Positions 53,782-63,639 of a stretch of DNA of 64,000 nucleotides are shown one piece after another. The position numbers and the translations under genes were made by a program. The stretch spans positions 37,246 to 101,245 of the forward strand of contig CAIMUP010000104.1 in NCBI GenBank assembly GCA_903844645.1, written 5' to 3'. The notes beneath the pieces are model-generated. The model saw only the letters and a program-made list of their open reading frames with translations. It was not told the origin of the DNA and did no database searches. The stretch comes from an uncultured Bacteroidota bacterium. Lineage in GTDB: Bacteria > Bacteroidota > Bacteroidia > AKYH767-A > JABDAW01. Each line of letters opens with the position of its first letter. Position 1 is the first letter of the stretch.

Positions 53782-55080
53782 ATGAATTACAAAATAGGAT
53801 TCCCGATACAGCGTTTTACAAAGGAAAAAGTAGTCCAACTAATAGGTTCCCTTATTTTACTAATCTTTATCTTAATAGAGGCAAGGGGCGCATCCGATTT
53901 TGATATATTCCTCTCCGCGGCTCACGATTTAATGCTGCATAAAAACATCTATGCCGAACAATACCATCAGTGGTATCATTATTACTACGATGTTCTGTTT
54001 GCCTTGGTGTTAGTGCCGTTCGCTTCCCTCCCACCCTATCTCGCAAACCTGCTTTGGCTCTCGCTAAACATCGTTTTCTTCTATCGAATCTTTACAATAA
54101 CCATGAATTACTTACCTCTTTCCTTGCTAAATAATAAGGCAAGGAAACTGTTTATGGTGCTCTCCATTATCTTCGTTTTTCGGTTCGTAAAGGATAATAT
54201 CCATCTTGGGCAGATGACTATCTTTATCTTATCCCTGTCCTTGGAAGGGCTTCATTTAATACATCGAAACAAGAAAATCAGTGGTGCACTGCTGATCGCA
54301 ATTGCTATTACCATAAAGCTCTTACCAATCCTCCTGATTCCCTATTTATTCTACCGAAAAGAGTGGAAGGCAGGAATTGCTATCTTCTTATTTATGGCAA
54401 TATTAATGGTGCTTCCCGCCATCGTTATCGGATGGGACTATAATTCGTTTTTATTATCCGAAAGATGGCATCTGATTAACCCAATGAACAAGGAACATTT
54501 GATGGATACCAGCGAACGGAGCTTCCATTCATTAACGACCCTCCTCGCGACGCTGCTTGTCAGGAATACCGGTGACTTTCACGAGCTGCACATCAGGCGA
54601 AACATTGCAGATGTATCCCTCCAAACCCTCAATCTGTTCATCAATATTGCGAGAGGAATGCTAATCTTATTTTCGCTATGGTTTTTGCGTTCCATGCCCT
54701 TCAAAACCTTCCGAAACAAGCTGCAAACGCTGTACGAAGTAAGCTATCTGTTATTGATTACTCCCCTTATCTTCCCGCATCAGCAGCATTATGCTTTTTT
54801 GTTCATCTTTCCGGCAACGACGTATCTGTTGTTTCGAGTTTTTGCAAGGTATTTTAATGGCATGAACAAAGCTCCCGAACAAAATTCTGCCGCCAAGAAA
54901 TCATTCTTTATCGTCTTCCTTTTTATCACTTATTTAGCGACCAACAGCCACCTCCTTTTAGGGGAGTTCGATAACTATTACGACCATTTCAAGACGCTTA
55001 CCTACGGCGTATTCTTGTTACTGATTCTATTGGCGATGAATCCTCCCGATAGTCATCACCAAGATGCTCCCAATTCGTAA
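53782..55080 (+). CDS. Family 87 membrane glycosyltransferase
   Basis: A 432-residue integral membrane protein with about 9-10 hydrophobic segments and periplasmic loops, of the DUF2029/GT87 type. An acidic motif near the first loop (A-S-D-F-D-I-F) matches the catalytic-loop position of GT-C enzymes, which use polyprenyl-phosphate sugars (often mannose). The acceptor is unknown. It is monocistronic and converges on the next gene across a gap filled by repeats. Confidence 0.85.
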   Translation: MNYKIGFPIQRFTKEKVVQLIGSLILLIFILIEARGASDFDIFLSAAHDLMLHKNIYAEQYHQWYHYYYDVLFALVLVPFASLPPYLANLLWLSLNIVFFYRIFTITMNYLPLSLLNNKARKLFMVLSIIFVFRFVKDNIHLGQMTIFILSLSLEGLHLIHRNKKISGALLIAIAITIKLLPILLIPYLFYRKEWKAGIAIFLFMAILMVLPAIVIGWDYNSFLLSERWHLINPMNKEHLMDTSERSFHSLTTLLATLLVRNTGDFHELHIRRNIADVSLQTLNLFINIARGMLILFSLWFLRSMPFKTFRNKLQTLYEVSYLLLITPLIFPHQQHYAFLFIFPATTYLLFRVFARYFNGMNKAPEQNSAAKKSFFIVFLFITYLATNSHLLLGEFDNYYDHFKTLTYGVFLLLILLAMNPPDSHHQDAPNS

Positions 55081-55089
55081 TTAAATTAT

Positions 55090-55233
55090 GGTGCGTCCCC
55101 TGCTGCCACCCACCAAAGTCCCCACCAAATGGCAGCAGCGGTCAGGCTGTTCGGGGGTTCCGTTCCCGCCTCCCCACCGAAAAGCCCCCACCAAAAGGCG
55201 GTAACCGTACCGCCCCTACCATCCCTCGCGCAG
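55090..55233 (-). repeat. GC-rich dispersed element, copy 2 (inverted)
   Basis: The reverse complement matches 25608-25751 over about 140 bp with scattered mismatches and a few indels. It starts 9 bp after the GT87 stop codon. Confidence 0.85.
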
Positions 55234-55289
55234 CAGACCACACAATCCCCCAAACGCATTAAGTATCCTTACAAGCAATCCCACACGAG

Positions 55290-55381
55290 CATCCTGACAG
55301 GCAATCGCCCCTTCGCGATTTCCTGTAAGGTTGCAGACTTATACGGTGCAACCTTACAGGAGCTTCGCACCTGTCAGGATG
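55290..55381. repeat. Nested palindrome with three-way-junction potential
   Basis: Outer arms CATCCTGACAGG/CCTGTCAGGATG (12 bp) enclose AATCGC-CCCTTC-GCGATT and TCCTGTAAGGTTGCA/TGCAACCTTACAGGA (15 bp, loop of 11). It fits a branched RNA or a cruciform, and lies in a convergent gap where it could stop both transcripts. Confidence 0.8.
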
Positions 55382-55409
55382 TTTGACCACTCTTCATGTC
55401 AGTAATATA

Positions 55410-57620
55410 CTATTTGGTTAAAATAAGTTTCCCTCGTTTAATAACATCGCCTACCTTGATTTGATAGAAGTACATCGCTTTGCTTAATGGAGCAATGTCT
55501 ATCGAGGTTTTGAGGGTTTTAATATCTTGTTTAATAACTGCCCTTCCCAGAATATCTACAATGCTTATCTGCCCATTGACCGTGGAGAGTGAAGATTTGC
55601 TAATGTCAATATTCAGCATATTATTCATTGCGTCTATGATGACATTTATATCCTTCGCGGTATTTAATTCGATGACATTCGTGGTCGCATCCTTCACATT
55701 GGATCGGGAGATAGCACCATTTAATGACTTGGAATGGCTGCCATCGTGATGCGGCGGCGCGATGGAAGGATTGCAGGCAGTGCCACCCCCAACCTCGATT
55801 GCATAATACACATTTCCATTCGGCGGATTCAGATCGGTGTAGGAATATAAAGTATTCTGGACGCTATCCAAAAGGACGATATTCGTGGGCGTAGTACCCC
55901 GCAGAATGTAATAAGTAGAGAACGAAATTCCTTCGTATGCATCCCAGATAAGATTCCAAGTGTTACCCGTACCCTGGTTCACGGAGAGGTGTATCGTTTT
56001 ATGAGCGATGCCGCTATCAGAAGGCGTTCCGCAGGTATCGAGGGTAACTAATTTATACCTGGCAGCGACCACTTGCGGCTGAGAACTGTTGTCAATATAG
56101 GTGCTGAATGTGCTGAACGGTTGGTTGGCGAGGAGGGCATACACCCCGGCACTGGTCGTTTCTTTGAAGATGTGGTAATTCCCGATGTGTGCATTATAAG
56201 TTTTGTTCCAGATCAGTTTATTCTTCTGCGTTGCACTATCCACGGTAACGATGCAAAGTTGTTCGACAGCATTATTTGGATTGACGACCGTGGTATTGAC
56301 ATACATCATAAACGTACCGGTATCCTTAGCAGCATCGGTAATGGTAACGGAATATATACCCGCCGTAGCAACACTTATAGAACTCGTGGTAGCACCAGTA
56401 TTCCACAAGTAATTATACGGCGAAGTACCTCCCGTAATAGAATTAACAGAAGCCGTGCCGGGACTGCCGCAAGTAATGGCGATGGTTGTATCCGTGATGG
56501 TATATACACCTGATGTAATACTGAAGTTTCCATATGCATTAATATCATTAGGCAAGCCTATCATACAAGTTCCTGCTCCGAGATTCACTGCGCTATCAAC
56601 ATAATTACATCCTGCACCAAGAACATTAGGAAAATAGATTATATCCAAAAATTGACTTGAATGATGAGCAATATAAAGCCTTCCGTCTATACCTAATTGC
56701 AAGGCTCCACCGCTATAATTGAGAGTAGCAATAGTATCTTGTGAAGCAATGATGGTAGCTTGATTATTCGATGATAAATCCCATTGCATAAGATGCGCAG
56801 GGCTATTATCACCTACCTCATATAGAACCTGAATATTCGGAGAAAAGGAAACACCATAAGCATACTCCAGAGGAGCGGGAATATTGATTACATTAGTATT
56901 AGAAACCGTTCCTGTTGCATTATTGAAATCCAGAACATCAACATTAGAATTATCAAAATGTGCATCGGCAATCCTTAATCCATTGGGGGCAACTTTCAAA
57001 TAACCTATAACACTCGAATTAATTGTACCTGCATTGGAAACTACAGGAGCATGAACCCCTGCGCTATTCACCAACCAGGCGTAATATGTATTTGTATTTA
57101 ATGAATGAGAGAGAACCCAATAATCCGTACCATTATTATGCCTAACGGCAGTGAGTTTTTCAGTGGAATTTGTCAAAATGCCCGTTCCGGTATTGGACAC
57201 TACATCACCTAATCCGGCATGCAGAGTCATATCCACGGTATAATAATATACTCCGTAACTTTGTCCATCATTGGTAAAGAGATAATATTGGTTTGGATTA
57301 TTTGGCTTCGGAACGATCAAAGCAGATTGCGTAGAGGAACTCCCGCCATGCAACCCGTTACCATGTGGCATAAGAGCATTGGTCCTATCCCATACCGACA
57401 TGCCATCGGTATAGAATAAAAGATTACCACCAGCATCTGATATTGATGCCGTACCTTCATTAGTACTCATCGCGCTACCAGCTACAGAAACGGGGATTCC
57501 GGTACTGAAATTAATTGCACAATTTTGTCCGAAATACCAGTTCCAATTCTGCTGTTGGGCAAACGAATTAATGGTGATGTGAAGGGCTACGACGACGAGT
57601 ATTACTTTTAAATTTTTCAT
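55410..57620 (-). CDS. Beta-propeller surface protein with T9SS type A sorting domain
   Basis: A 736-residue protein: signal peptide (1-21, ending N-S-F-A-Q), a beta-propeller-like region (about 22-370; N-W-Y-F-G-Q-N-C-A-I-N-F, then G-N-L-L-F-Y-T-D-G), an SprB-like repeat (about 375-440; G-G-T-S-P-Y-N-Y-L-W-N-T-G-A-T-T), fibronectin-like segments (about 450-630), and a T9SS type A domain at the end (V-D-I-L-G-R-A-V-I, then A-M-Y-F-Y-Q-I-K-V-G). It should be exported to the surface. A TAATTTTG promoter element lies at 57649-57656. Confidence 0.9.
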   Translation of the reverse strand: MKNLKVILVVVALHITINSFAQQQNWNWYFGQNCAINFSTGIPVSVAGSAMSTNEGTASISDAGGNLLFYTDGMSVWDRTNALMPHGNGLHGGSSSTQSALIVPKPNNPNQYYLFTNDGQSYGVYYYTVDMTLHAGLGDVVSNTGTGILTNSTEKLTAVRHNNGTDYWVLSHSLNTNTYYAWLVNSAGVHAPVVSNAGTINSSVIGYLKVAPNGLRIADAHFDNSNVDVLDFNNATGTVSNTNVINIPAPLEYAYGVSFSPNIQVLYEVGDNSPAHLMQWDLSSNNQATIIASQDTIATLNYSGGALQLGIDGRLYIAHHSSQFLDIIYFPNVLGAGCNYVDSAVNLGAGTCMIGLPNDINAYGNFSITSGVYTITDTTIAITCGSPGTASVNSITGGTSPYNYLWNTGATTSSISVATAGIYSVTITDAAKDTGTFMMYVNTTVVNPNNAVEQLCIVTVDSATQKNKLIWNKTYNAHIGNYHIFKETTSAGVYALLANQPFSTFSTYIDNSSQPQVVAARYKLVTLDTCGTPSDSGIAHKTIHLSVNQGTGNTWNLIWDAYEGISFSTYYILRGTTPTNIVLLDSVQNTLYSYTDLNPPNGNVYYAIEVGGGTACNPSIAPPHHDGSHSKSLNGAISRSNVKDATTNVIELNTAKDINVIIDAMNNMLNIDISKSSLSTVNGQISIVDILGRAVIKQDIKTLKTSIDIAPLSKAMYFYQIKVGDVIKRGKLILTK

Positions 57621-57648
57621 TGGATACTTATTTTTATTATTAATGGCA

Positions 57649-57656
57649 CAAAATTA
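57649..57656 (-). promoter_or_regulatory. -7 promoter element of the 55410-57620 gene
   Basis: TAATTTTG, an exact match, about 28 nt before the ATG. Confidence 0.5.
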
Positions 57657-57664
57657 CAAAAAAC

Positions 57665-57703
57665 TATTACAAAAAAAATCCCCCCGACTTTCATCGAGAG
57701 GAC
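57665..57703 (-). terminator. Rho-independent terminator after a gene remnant
   Basis: Minus-strand TCCTCTCGA pairs with TCGGGGGGA (two G-U pairs) around TGAAAG, followed by eight T. No full gene ends here; it fits the short remnant frame just upstream on this strand. Confidence 0.7.
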
Positions 57704-57718
57704 TTTAAACTTTAAACC

Positions 57719-57826
57719 TTAAACTATCATGTGTAATTTTATCTCCAGGCGTACTAATTTATCGGCTTCGATGCCGATATTATTTTGGACATCGGTAACG
57801 TAGCCAGGGTAGGTGGAGGTCAAATA
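57719..57826 (-). pseudogene. Short C-terminal gene remnant (unidentified)
   Basis: A 35-codon frame bounded upstream by TAA, without ATG until near its end, ending ...V-R-L-E-I-K-L-H-M-I-V-stop. It has protein-like composition (S-T-Y-P-G-Y-V-T-D-V-Q-N-N-I-G-I-E-A-D-K) and is followed by a terminator, as the end of a gene would be. The 5' part of the supposed gene is absent; array M takes its place. I do not recognise the family. Confidence 0.3.
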
Positions 57827-57894
57827 TTATTCCATTCGCTATGTCTTTTATGCGCAGATTGCCGGTTTTAGTTAATGGAATTATTTACAGCAAG

Positions 57895-58140
57895 ATCGGA
57901 AATATGTGCAACATTCGCCAAAATATGCACAACAATATCCGAAATAAACCTACGACAGGCAATAATAGATACACGAAAAGCAATAATAGATACACGAAAA
58001 GCAATAATAGATACCCGAGAAGCAATAATAGATACAAAAAAAACAAAAATAGATACCCGAGAAGCAATAATAGACACCTGAAAAGCAAAAATAGATACAC
58101 GAGTATCAAAAATAGACACACGAGAGGCTAAAATATTCGC
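57895..58140. repeat. Array M: 21-bp tandem repeat, about 11-12 copies
   Basis: AATAGATAC cores start at 57964, 57985, 58006, 58027, 58048, 58069, 58090 and 58111. Degenerate copies continue the same phase at 57901, 57922 and 57943 (AATATG, AATATG, AATAAA) and at 58132. It lies between the remnant and the rplD terminator. Confidence 0.95.
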
Positions 58141-58189
58141 AAGACCGTTTATTGGATTCATTTTATATGAGTATTTCTTGTTTTATCCC

Positions 58190-58233
58190 CAAAAAAAATG
58201 TCCCGATGAGTTTGAAAACATCATCGGGACATC
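58190..58233 (-). terminator. Rho-independent terminator directly after rplD
   Basis: ATGTCCCGATGA pairs with TCATCGGGACAT (12 bp, loop of 11) and on the minus strand is followed by eight T. It closes the ribosomal operon after rplD. Confidence 0.93.
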
Positions 58234-58256
58234 TAATTTTTATACCTGAGAAGGTG

Positions 58257-58880
58257 TTATTCGCCTTTTTCTAATTCTTTGATAGACGATTCAACAAACA
58301 GCAACTGCGCAGCATTCATAATATCATAAGTGTTAATATCACGAATGTTAGTTACCTTGCATTTCGGTAAATTCCGAGAAGATAAATACGTGCTTCTATC
58401 CACATCCATCAAAATGATTAAAGTCTTCACCCCACCCAAGTTCAGGTTCTTCAAATTCGCATTAAAAGCCTTCGTATTAGGAGCCTCCGTCGTGAAATTA
58501 TCAATCAAAGTAATCTTACTTTCCTTCGCCTTATAAGACAAAGCCGACAGACGCGCCAAATTTTTCACCTTCTTATTCAATTTAAAACTATAATCGCGAG
58601 GACGCGGACCAAAAACCCTACCACCACCTTTCACCAATGGCGATTTCGCACTACCCGCCCGAGCACCACCGGTACCCTTTTGGCGTTTCAGTTTCCTCGT
58701 CGAACGATGCACCTCTGCCTTCTCCTTCGATTTATGAGTACCCTGACGTTGGTTCGCAAGGTATTGTTTAACGTCTAAATAAATAGCGTGATCATTCGGC
58801 TCAATCCCGAAGATGCTATCAGGAAGCGTGTACGACCTTCCTGTTTCGTTTCCTTCAATGTTTAATACTTTTAATTCCAT
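58257..58880 (-). CDS. rplD: 50S ribosomal protein L4
   Basis: A 207-residue protein with the conserved exit-tunnel loop (K-R-Q-K-G-T-G-G-A-R-A-G-S, then P-L-V-K-G-G-G-R-V-F-G-P-R-P-R-D-Y) near residues 65-100. L4 is a primary 23S rRNA binder and lines the exit tunnel. It follows rplC by 4 bp. Unlike the usual bacterial order (rpsJ-rplC-rplD-rplW-rplB...), no rplW follows: a strong terminator is found 24 bp downstream and non-ribosomal DNA continues. Confidence 0.98.
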   Translation of the reverse strand: MELKVLNIEGNETGRSYTLPDSIFGIEPNDHAIYLDVKQYLANQRQGTHKSKEKAEVHRSTRKLKRQKGTGGARAGSAKSPLVKGGGRVFGPRPRDYSFKLNKKVKNLARLSALSYKAKESKITLIDNFTTEAPNTKAFNANLKNLNLGGVKTLIILMDVDRSTYLSSRNLPKCKVTNIRDINTYDIMNAAQLLFVESSIKELEKGE

Positions 58881-58884
58881 GATC

Positions 58885-59502
58885 TTATTTTTCTAAAATT
58901 AAGTAAGTGCCCTTGTGTCCCGGAACAGATCCACGAACGACTATTAAGTTTTTATCAGCCAGAATTTTCACGATTTGAATATTCTGAATCTTTACACGGT
59001 CGAAGCCCATCCGCCCAGCCATCCTCATTCCAGGAAATACCCTCGACGGATCAGAAGAAGCACCCATAGAGCCAGGAGCACGCAACCGATTATGCTGCCC
59101 GTGAGTAGCCCCACCAACACCGCTAAAACCATGACGTTTCACAACCCCCTGAAATCCCTTTCCTTTACTTGTACCAATCACATCAATATAATCCCCTTCA
59201 GTGAAAATATCAGTGTTCAGAACATCGCCCAGTTTCTGCTCAGTAGTGAAGTGTTTAAACTCCACCGTCTTAACCTTAGCGGTGGTTTTTGCCTTCGCAA
59301 AATGACCTTTCATCGGGGCAGACGTGTTCTTTTCTTTTTTATTATCAAAAGATAGTTGAGTGGCGGCATAGCCATCCTTTTCTTTTGTTTTAACCTGCGT
59401 TACTACGCATGGTCCAGCCTCAATAATGGTACACGGAACAGCTTTTCCATCAGCATCAAAGATGCTTGTCATACCAACTTTTTTTCCTAACAATCCAGAC
59501 AT
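58885..59502 (-). CDS. rplC: 50S ribosomal protein L3
   Basis: A 205-residue protein with typical L3 features: [12 protein letters not shown] at the start, [17 protein letters not shown] near 110, and the H-G-x-H/H-G-Q-H region with R-x-P-G-S-M-G-A-S near 140. It is a primary rRNA-binding protein close to the peptidyl-transferase centre. It lies between rpsJ and rplD in the conserved order. Confidence 0.98.
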   Translation of the reverse strand: MSGLLGKKVGMTSIFDADGKAVPCTIIEAGPCVVTQVKTKEKDGYAATQLSFDNKKEKNTSAPMKGHFAKAKTTAKVKTVEFKHFTTEQKLGDVLNTDIFTEGDYIDVIGTSKGKGFQGVVKRHGFSGVGGATHGQHNRLRAPGSMGASSDPSRVFPGMRMAGRMGFDRVKIQNIQIVKILADKNLIVVRGSVPGHKGTYLILEK

Positions 59503-59545
59503 GTAATTTATTATTTATGTTTTTAATTAATTTCTGTTTAGTTCA

Positions 59546-59851
59546 TCACACTTTAATCTCAACCTCCACGCCACTCGGCAATTCTAATTTCATCAAGGCA
59601 TCAACAGTCTTAGCAGTACTGTTATAGATATCCATCAATCTCTTGTAGGAACATAATTGAAATTGTTCTCTTGCCTTTTTATTTACGTGCGGCGAACGAA
59701 GCACGGTAAATATTCTTTTCTCAGTTGGTAATGGGATAGGACCACTGACCACAGCACCTGTTGCCCTAACTGTTTTCACAATTTTCTCTGCAGATTTATC
59801 CACGAGATTGTAATCGTAAGACTTTAATTTGATTCTTATTTTTTGATTCAT
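59546..59851 (-). CDS. rpsJ: 30S ribosomal protein S10
   Basis: A 101-residue protein beginning [13 protein letters not shown], with [23 protein letters not shown] near residue 38, diagnostic for uS10. It is part of the 30S head and also NusE, which works in transcription antitermination. It directly follows fusA (31 bp) and leads into rplC. Confidence 0.98.
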   Translation of the reverse strand: MNQKIRIKLKSYDYNLVDKSAEKIVKTVRATGAVVSGPIPLPTEKRIFTVLRSPHVNKKAREQFQLCSYKRLMDIYNSTAKTVDALMKLELPSGVEVEIKV

Positions 59852-59882
59852 TTTAATGAAATATTTTATTCTTTAACTAATC

Positions 59883-61991
59883 TTAGGAAACATTTTCCGT
59901 TTTGCCTTTTACTTTTGCTACCACTTCTTCAGAAAGACTCTTTGGAGTTTCAGAATAATGTGAAAATTCCATAGTAGAAGAAGCTCTTCCAGAAGTGATA
60001 GTACGCAACGTCGTAACATATCCGAACATTTCAGAAAGAGGCACTTTAGCTCTGATAACTTGTCCGCCAGCTCTTGTATCCATCCCTTCAAGTTGACCAC
60101 GGCGTTTATTCAAATCACCCATCACATCACCCATGTATAAATCGGGAGTAACAACTTCAATCTTCATAATCGGTTCCAATAAAACAGGATTTGCTTTTTT
60201 ACAAGCCTCTCTGAAAGCTATCTTAGCCGCTATTTCAAATGATAACGCATCCGAATCAACAGCATGGAATGAACCATCATAAAGCCGAACTTTCATACTA
60301 TCAACTTGGTATCCCGCTAAAACACCATTAGACATTGCGGCTGCAAATCCTTTTTCAATAGAAGGGATATATTCTTTTGGAATAGCCCCACCAACAATTT
60401 CATTAATAAATTGCAACCCTTCTTTACCTTCATCTATAGGTCCTATCTCAACTGAAATATCAGCAAACTTACCTCTACCACCCGATTGCTTTTTATATAA
60501 TTCTCTATGTTTAACTGAACCTTTAATAGCTTCTTTGTACGCAACTTGAGGAGCACCTTGATTACATTCTACTTTAAATTCTCTACGTAATCTATCAACA
60601 ATAATCTCGAGATGCAATTCCCCCATACCACTAATAACAGTTTGTCCAGTCTCTTCATCAGTATTAACTTTGAACGTAGGATCTTCTTCCGATAATTTAC
60701 CTAACGCCATTCCAAGTTTATCCATATCAGCCTGTGTTTTAGGTTCAATTGCTAAACCAATAACGGGCTTAGGGAAAGACATCGTTTCCAAACGAATTGG
60801 GAAATTAGGATCGCATAAAGTATCCCCCGTACGAATATCCTTAAATCCAACAGCAGCAGCCAAATCTCCAGCTTCGATTCTATCTATCGGGCTTTGCTTA
60901 TTAGCATGCATTCTGATAATTCTTGAAATACGTTCATTCTTCATTGTTCTTGTATTCAAGACATATGATCCTGCATCTAATGCTCCAGAGTAAACACGAA
61001 AAAAAGCCAATCGTCCAACAAAGGGATCTGTCATAATCTTGAAAGCCAAAGAAGCAAATTTATCGTTTGCATCGGGTCTTCTTTCCTCTTCTAATTCAGT
61101 ATTGGGATTAATTCCAACAACATGCTCCACATCCATCGGAGAAGGAAGGTATGTTATTACTGCATCTAACATTGTTTGTACCCCTTTGTTCTTAAAAGCA
61201 GAGCCGCAAAGAATAGGAGTAATGGACATTGCAATAGTAGCTTTACGTATAGCTACCATCAGCTCCTCTTTAGTAATAGAATTTGGATCTTCAAAGAACT
61301 TCTCTAACAAATGGTCATCATATTCTGCAACACTCTCCACTAACTTTGCTCTCCAAACAATTACTTCAGCTTTCATATCATCAGGGATTGGAATCTCTGT
61401 ATAGGTCATCCCTTTACCTGCCTCATCCCAAATCATTGCCTTATTAGTAATCAAGTCAACAACTCCTACAAACATTTCCTCTGCACCAATCGGTAATTGT
61501 AAAGGAACAGGGTGTGCACCTAATCTTTCCTTAATCTGTTTAACCACATTAAGAAAATCAGCACCTGCTCTGTCCATTTTATTTACAAAACCAATTCGAG
61601 GAACTTTATATTTATTTGCTTGTCTCCACACAGTTTCAGATTGAGGTTCAACACCACCAACTGCACAGAACAACGCCACAGCACCATCCAACACTCTTAA
61701 TGATCTTTCAACCTCAACAGTAAAATCGACGTGTCCTGGGGTATCAATTATGTTAATCTTATACTTGTCATTTTTATAATCCCAATAAGTGGTTGTAGCA
61801 GCAGAAGTAATGGTTATCCCACGTTCCTGTTCCTGAACCATCCAATCCATAGTGGCAGTACCATCATGCACCTCACCAATCTTGTAATTAACCCCTGTGT
61901 AATAAAGGACACGTTCGGTTGTTGTCGTCTTACCCGCATCAATATGCGCCATAATCCCGATGTTCCTCGTAAATAATAAATCGTTTGCCAT
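59883..61991 (-). CDS. fusA: Elongation factor G
   Basis: A 702-residue translocase. The GTPase motifs are A-H-I-D-A-G-K-T-T (residues 15-23), R-G-I-T-I-T-S-A near 58, D-T-P-G-H near 86, and N-K-M-D near 140. The EF-G-specific domains III-V follow. It drives tRNA-mRNA translocation on the ribosome and, with RRF, recycling. It lies in the usual rpsL-rpsG-fusA order. Length and motifs are normal. Confidence 0.98.
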   Translation of the reverse strand: MANDLLFTRNIGIMAHIDAGKTTTTERVLYYTGVNYKIGEVHDGTATMDWMVQEQERGITITSAATTTYWDYKNDKYKINIIDTPGHVDFTVEVERSLRVLDGAVALFCAVGGVEPQSETVWRQANKYKVPRIGFVNKMDRAGADFLNVVKQIKERLGAHPVPLQLPIGAEEMFVGVVDLITNKAMIWDEAGKGMTYTEIPIPDDMKAEVIVWRAKLVESVAEYDDHLLEKFFEDPNSITKEELMVAIRKATIAMSITPILCGSAFKNKGVQTMLDAVITYLPSPMDVEHVVGINPNTELEEERRPDANDKFASLAFKIMTDPFVGRLAFFRVYSGALDAGSYVLNTRTMKNERISRIIRMHANKQSPIDRIEAGDLAAAVGFKDIRTGDTLCDPNFPIRLETMSFPKPVIGLAIEPKTQADMDKLGMALGKLSEEDPTFKVNTDEETGQTVISGMGELHLEIIVDRLRREFKVECNQGAPQVAYKEAIKGSVKHRELYKKQSGGRGKFADISVEIGPIDEGKEGLQFINEIVGGAIPKEYIPSIEKGFAAAMSNGVLAGYQVDSMKVRLYDGSFHAVDSDALSFEIAAKIAFREACKKANPVLLEPIMKIEVVTPDLYMGDVMGDLNKRRGQLEGMDTRAGGQVIRAKVPLSEMFGYVTTLRTITSGRASSTMEFSHYSETPKSLSEEVVAKVKGKTENVS

Positions 61992-62028
61992 CTAATTTTT
62001 TCTTTTACTCCTTATAATATTAAGTATC

Positions 62029-62496
62029 TTATCTGTTAAAATGTGCGAAAGCCTTATTAGCTTCTGCCATTTTATGTGTATCTTCTTTCTTCTTAACTGA
62101 TGCTCCTTCACCTTTAGAAGCAGCAATTATTTCTCCTGCCAGTTTTTCTGCCATTGACTTTTCGTTTCTTCTCCTTGAATAGGTTAACATCCAACGAATG
62201 GTCAAGGCAATTTTACGATCAGGGCGAACTTCCATAGGAATTTGGAAAGTCGCTCCGCCAACTCGCTTACTTTTTACTTCTACAAAGGGCATAATATTAT
62301 TCATTGCCTTTTTCCAAGTAGCGTGACCGTTTTCTTTGGTTCTTTTTTCAACTATTTCTAATGCATCATAGAAAATATCGTACGAAATGCTCTTCTTTCC
62401 ATCATACATCAGACAATTAACAAAGCGGGTTACTAACCTGTCATTAAACTTTGGGTCTGGTAACAATTCCCTTTTTTTTGGTTTTGATTTTCTCAT
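62029..62496 (-). CDS. rpsG: 30S ribosomal protein S7
   Basis: A 155-residue protein with typical uS7 sequence: M-R-K-S-K-P-K-K-R at the start, D-P-K-F-N-D-x-L-V-T-R-F-V-N, then G-K-K-S-I-S-Y-D-I-F, and R-V-G-G-A-T-F-Q-I-P-M-E-V-R-P-D-R near 80. S7 nucleates assembly of the 30S head and contacts the E site. It lies between rpsL and fusA with short spacers. Confidence 0.98.
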   Translation of the reverse strand: MRKSKPKKRELLPDPKFNDRLVTRFVNCLMYDGKKSISYDIFYDALEIVEKRTKENGHATWKKAMNNIMPFVEVKSKRVGGATFQIPMEVRPDRKIALTIRWMLTYSRRRNEKSMAEKLAGEIIAASKGEGASVKKKEDTHKMAEANKAFAHFNR

Positions 62497-62542
62497 TTCT
62501 TATTCTTTAATTAAGATTTTTTTCTGTATATTTTAATGCTAC

Positions 62543-62947
62543 TTATTTCTTTTTAGGGGCTGCTTTTACCGCTCCTGGTTTTGGCTTTTTAGTACCGTAT
62601 TTACTTCTTCTTTGGTTTCTTCCATCAACGCCTGATGTATCCAAAGCACCACGAATAATGTGATACCTTACTCCTGGCAAATCTTTAACCCTTCCGCCGC
62701 GCAATAACACGATACTATGTTCCTGCAGGTTGTGTCCTTCACCAGGAATGTAAGCGGTTACCTCAAACTTGTTCGTTAAGCGTACCCTCGCCACTTTTCT
62801 CATGGCTGAATTAGGCTTTTTTGGCGTGGTGGTGTAAACCCTTGTACAGACACCTCTTCTTTGTGGGCAGGATACCAAGGCAGGCGATTTACTTTTTTCA
62901 ATCATTTCCTTGCGTCCTTTTCTTACTAATTGACTTATTGTTGGCAT
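62543..62947 (-). CDS. rpsL: 30S ribosomal protein S12
   Basis: A 134-residue protein. It has the decoding-centre loops [14 protein letters not shown] and [13 protein letters not shown], with the lysines that are mutated in streptomycin-resistant strains in the wild-type state. It is the first gene of the str operon, with a consensus -7 element upstream (62996-63003). The C-terminus A-P-K-K-K is normal for the phylum. Confidence 0.98.
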   Translation of the reverse strand: MPTISQLVRKGRKEMIEKSKSPALVSCPQRRGVCTRVYTTTPKKPNSAMRKVARVRLTNKFEVTAYIPGEGHNLQEHSIVLLRGGRVKDLPGVRYHIIRGALDTSGVDGRNQRRSKYGTKKPKPGAVKAAPKKK

Positions 62948-62995
62948 TCTATTTTATGTTTATTTTTCTTAAAAACCCCTATTTTTTTGGGACGG

Positions 62996-63003
62996 CAAAG
63001 ATA
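62996..63003 (-). promoter_or_regulatory. -7 promoter element of the str/S10 ribosomal operon
   Basis: TATCTTTG then CCGTCC, an exact TAnnTTTG match, 49 nt before the rpsL ATG. Confidence 0.6.
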
Positions 63004-63274
63004 AATAAAATTTTGGTAGTCGCAATGCCACCCTCCAATATTTATCCATTTTTATCCTTATTTCCCCTTATTTTATTCGTCCGAATCGTTGAAAACCCTT
63101 GTTGTTAGGGCATTCTTGGAATGCACCTATTTATTTTATTTTTATCAATAATATTTTATAAAACCCTGTTATTTTCTCAAATATACCCCGAAAAATTCCC
63201 CAAAAACCCGCTTCCAATCTTCCGAAAAAGCAGATTTCCTCCAAAAACGAGTACTGTTGATCAAAAAAATATAG

Positions 63275-63420
63275 CCTCACAAAATGGTTTTGACTATGGT
63301 CAAAATGTTTCTGACTACAGTCAAAATGTTTTTGACTATGGTCAAAATGTTTTTGACAACGGTCAAAATGGTTTTGACTATGGGTAAAATGGTTTTGACT
63401 ACAGTCAAAAAGATCCTGAC
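63275..63420. repeat. Array N: 21-bp tandem repeat, 7 copies
   Basis: CAAAATG cores start at 63280, 63301, 63322, 63343, 63364, 63385 (TAAAATG) and 63406. Units contain GTCAAAA-TGT-TTTTGAC, a 7-bp-arm dyad. It lies in the divergent gap between rpsL and the gene at the right end of the window. Between rpsL and the array (63004-63274), nothing is recognised. Confidence 0.96.
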
Positions 63421-63639
63421 AATAAGCTTCTTCCCATGTAAAGACCTTTTTCTGGATAAAAATGATTACTAAGATGGAGACCTAATAAAAAGCGTGGTAT
63501 CTTAATTAAAAAATAACCTGCCTAATTCATGAACTATGAAGTTCCTCTAATCATTGGTTCATCGTAACATAAAAATCACTTTGGGTTTGCAGCCGCATTA
63601 GCTATTATTCCATTCGGGAGGGTATGGAATGTGATTTGG

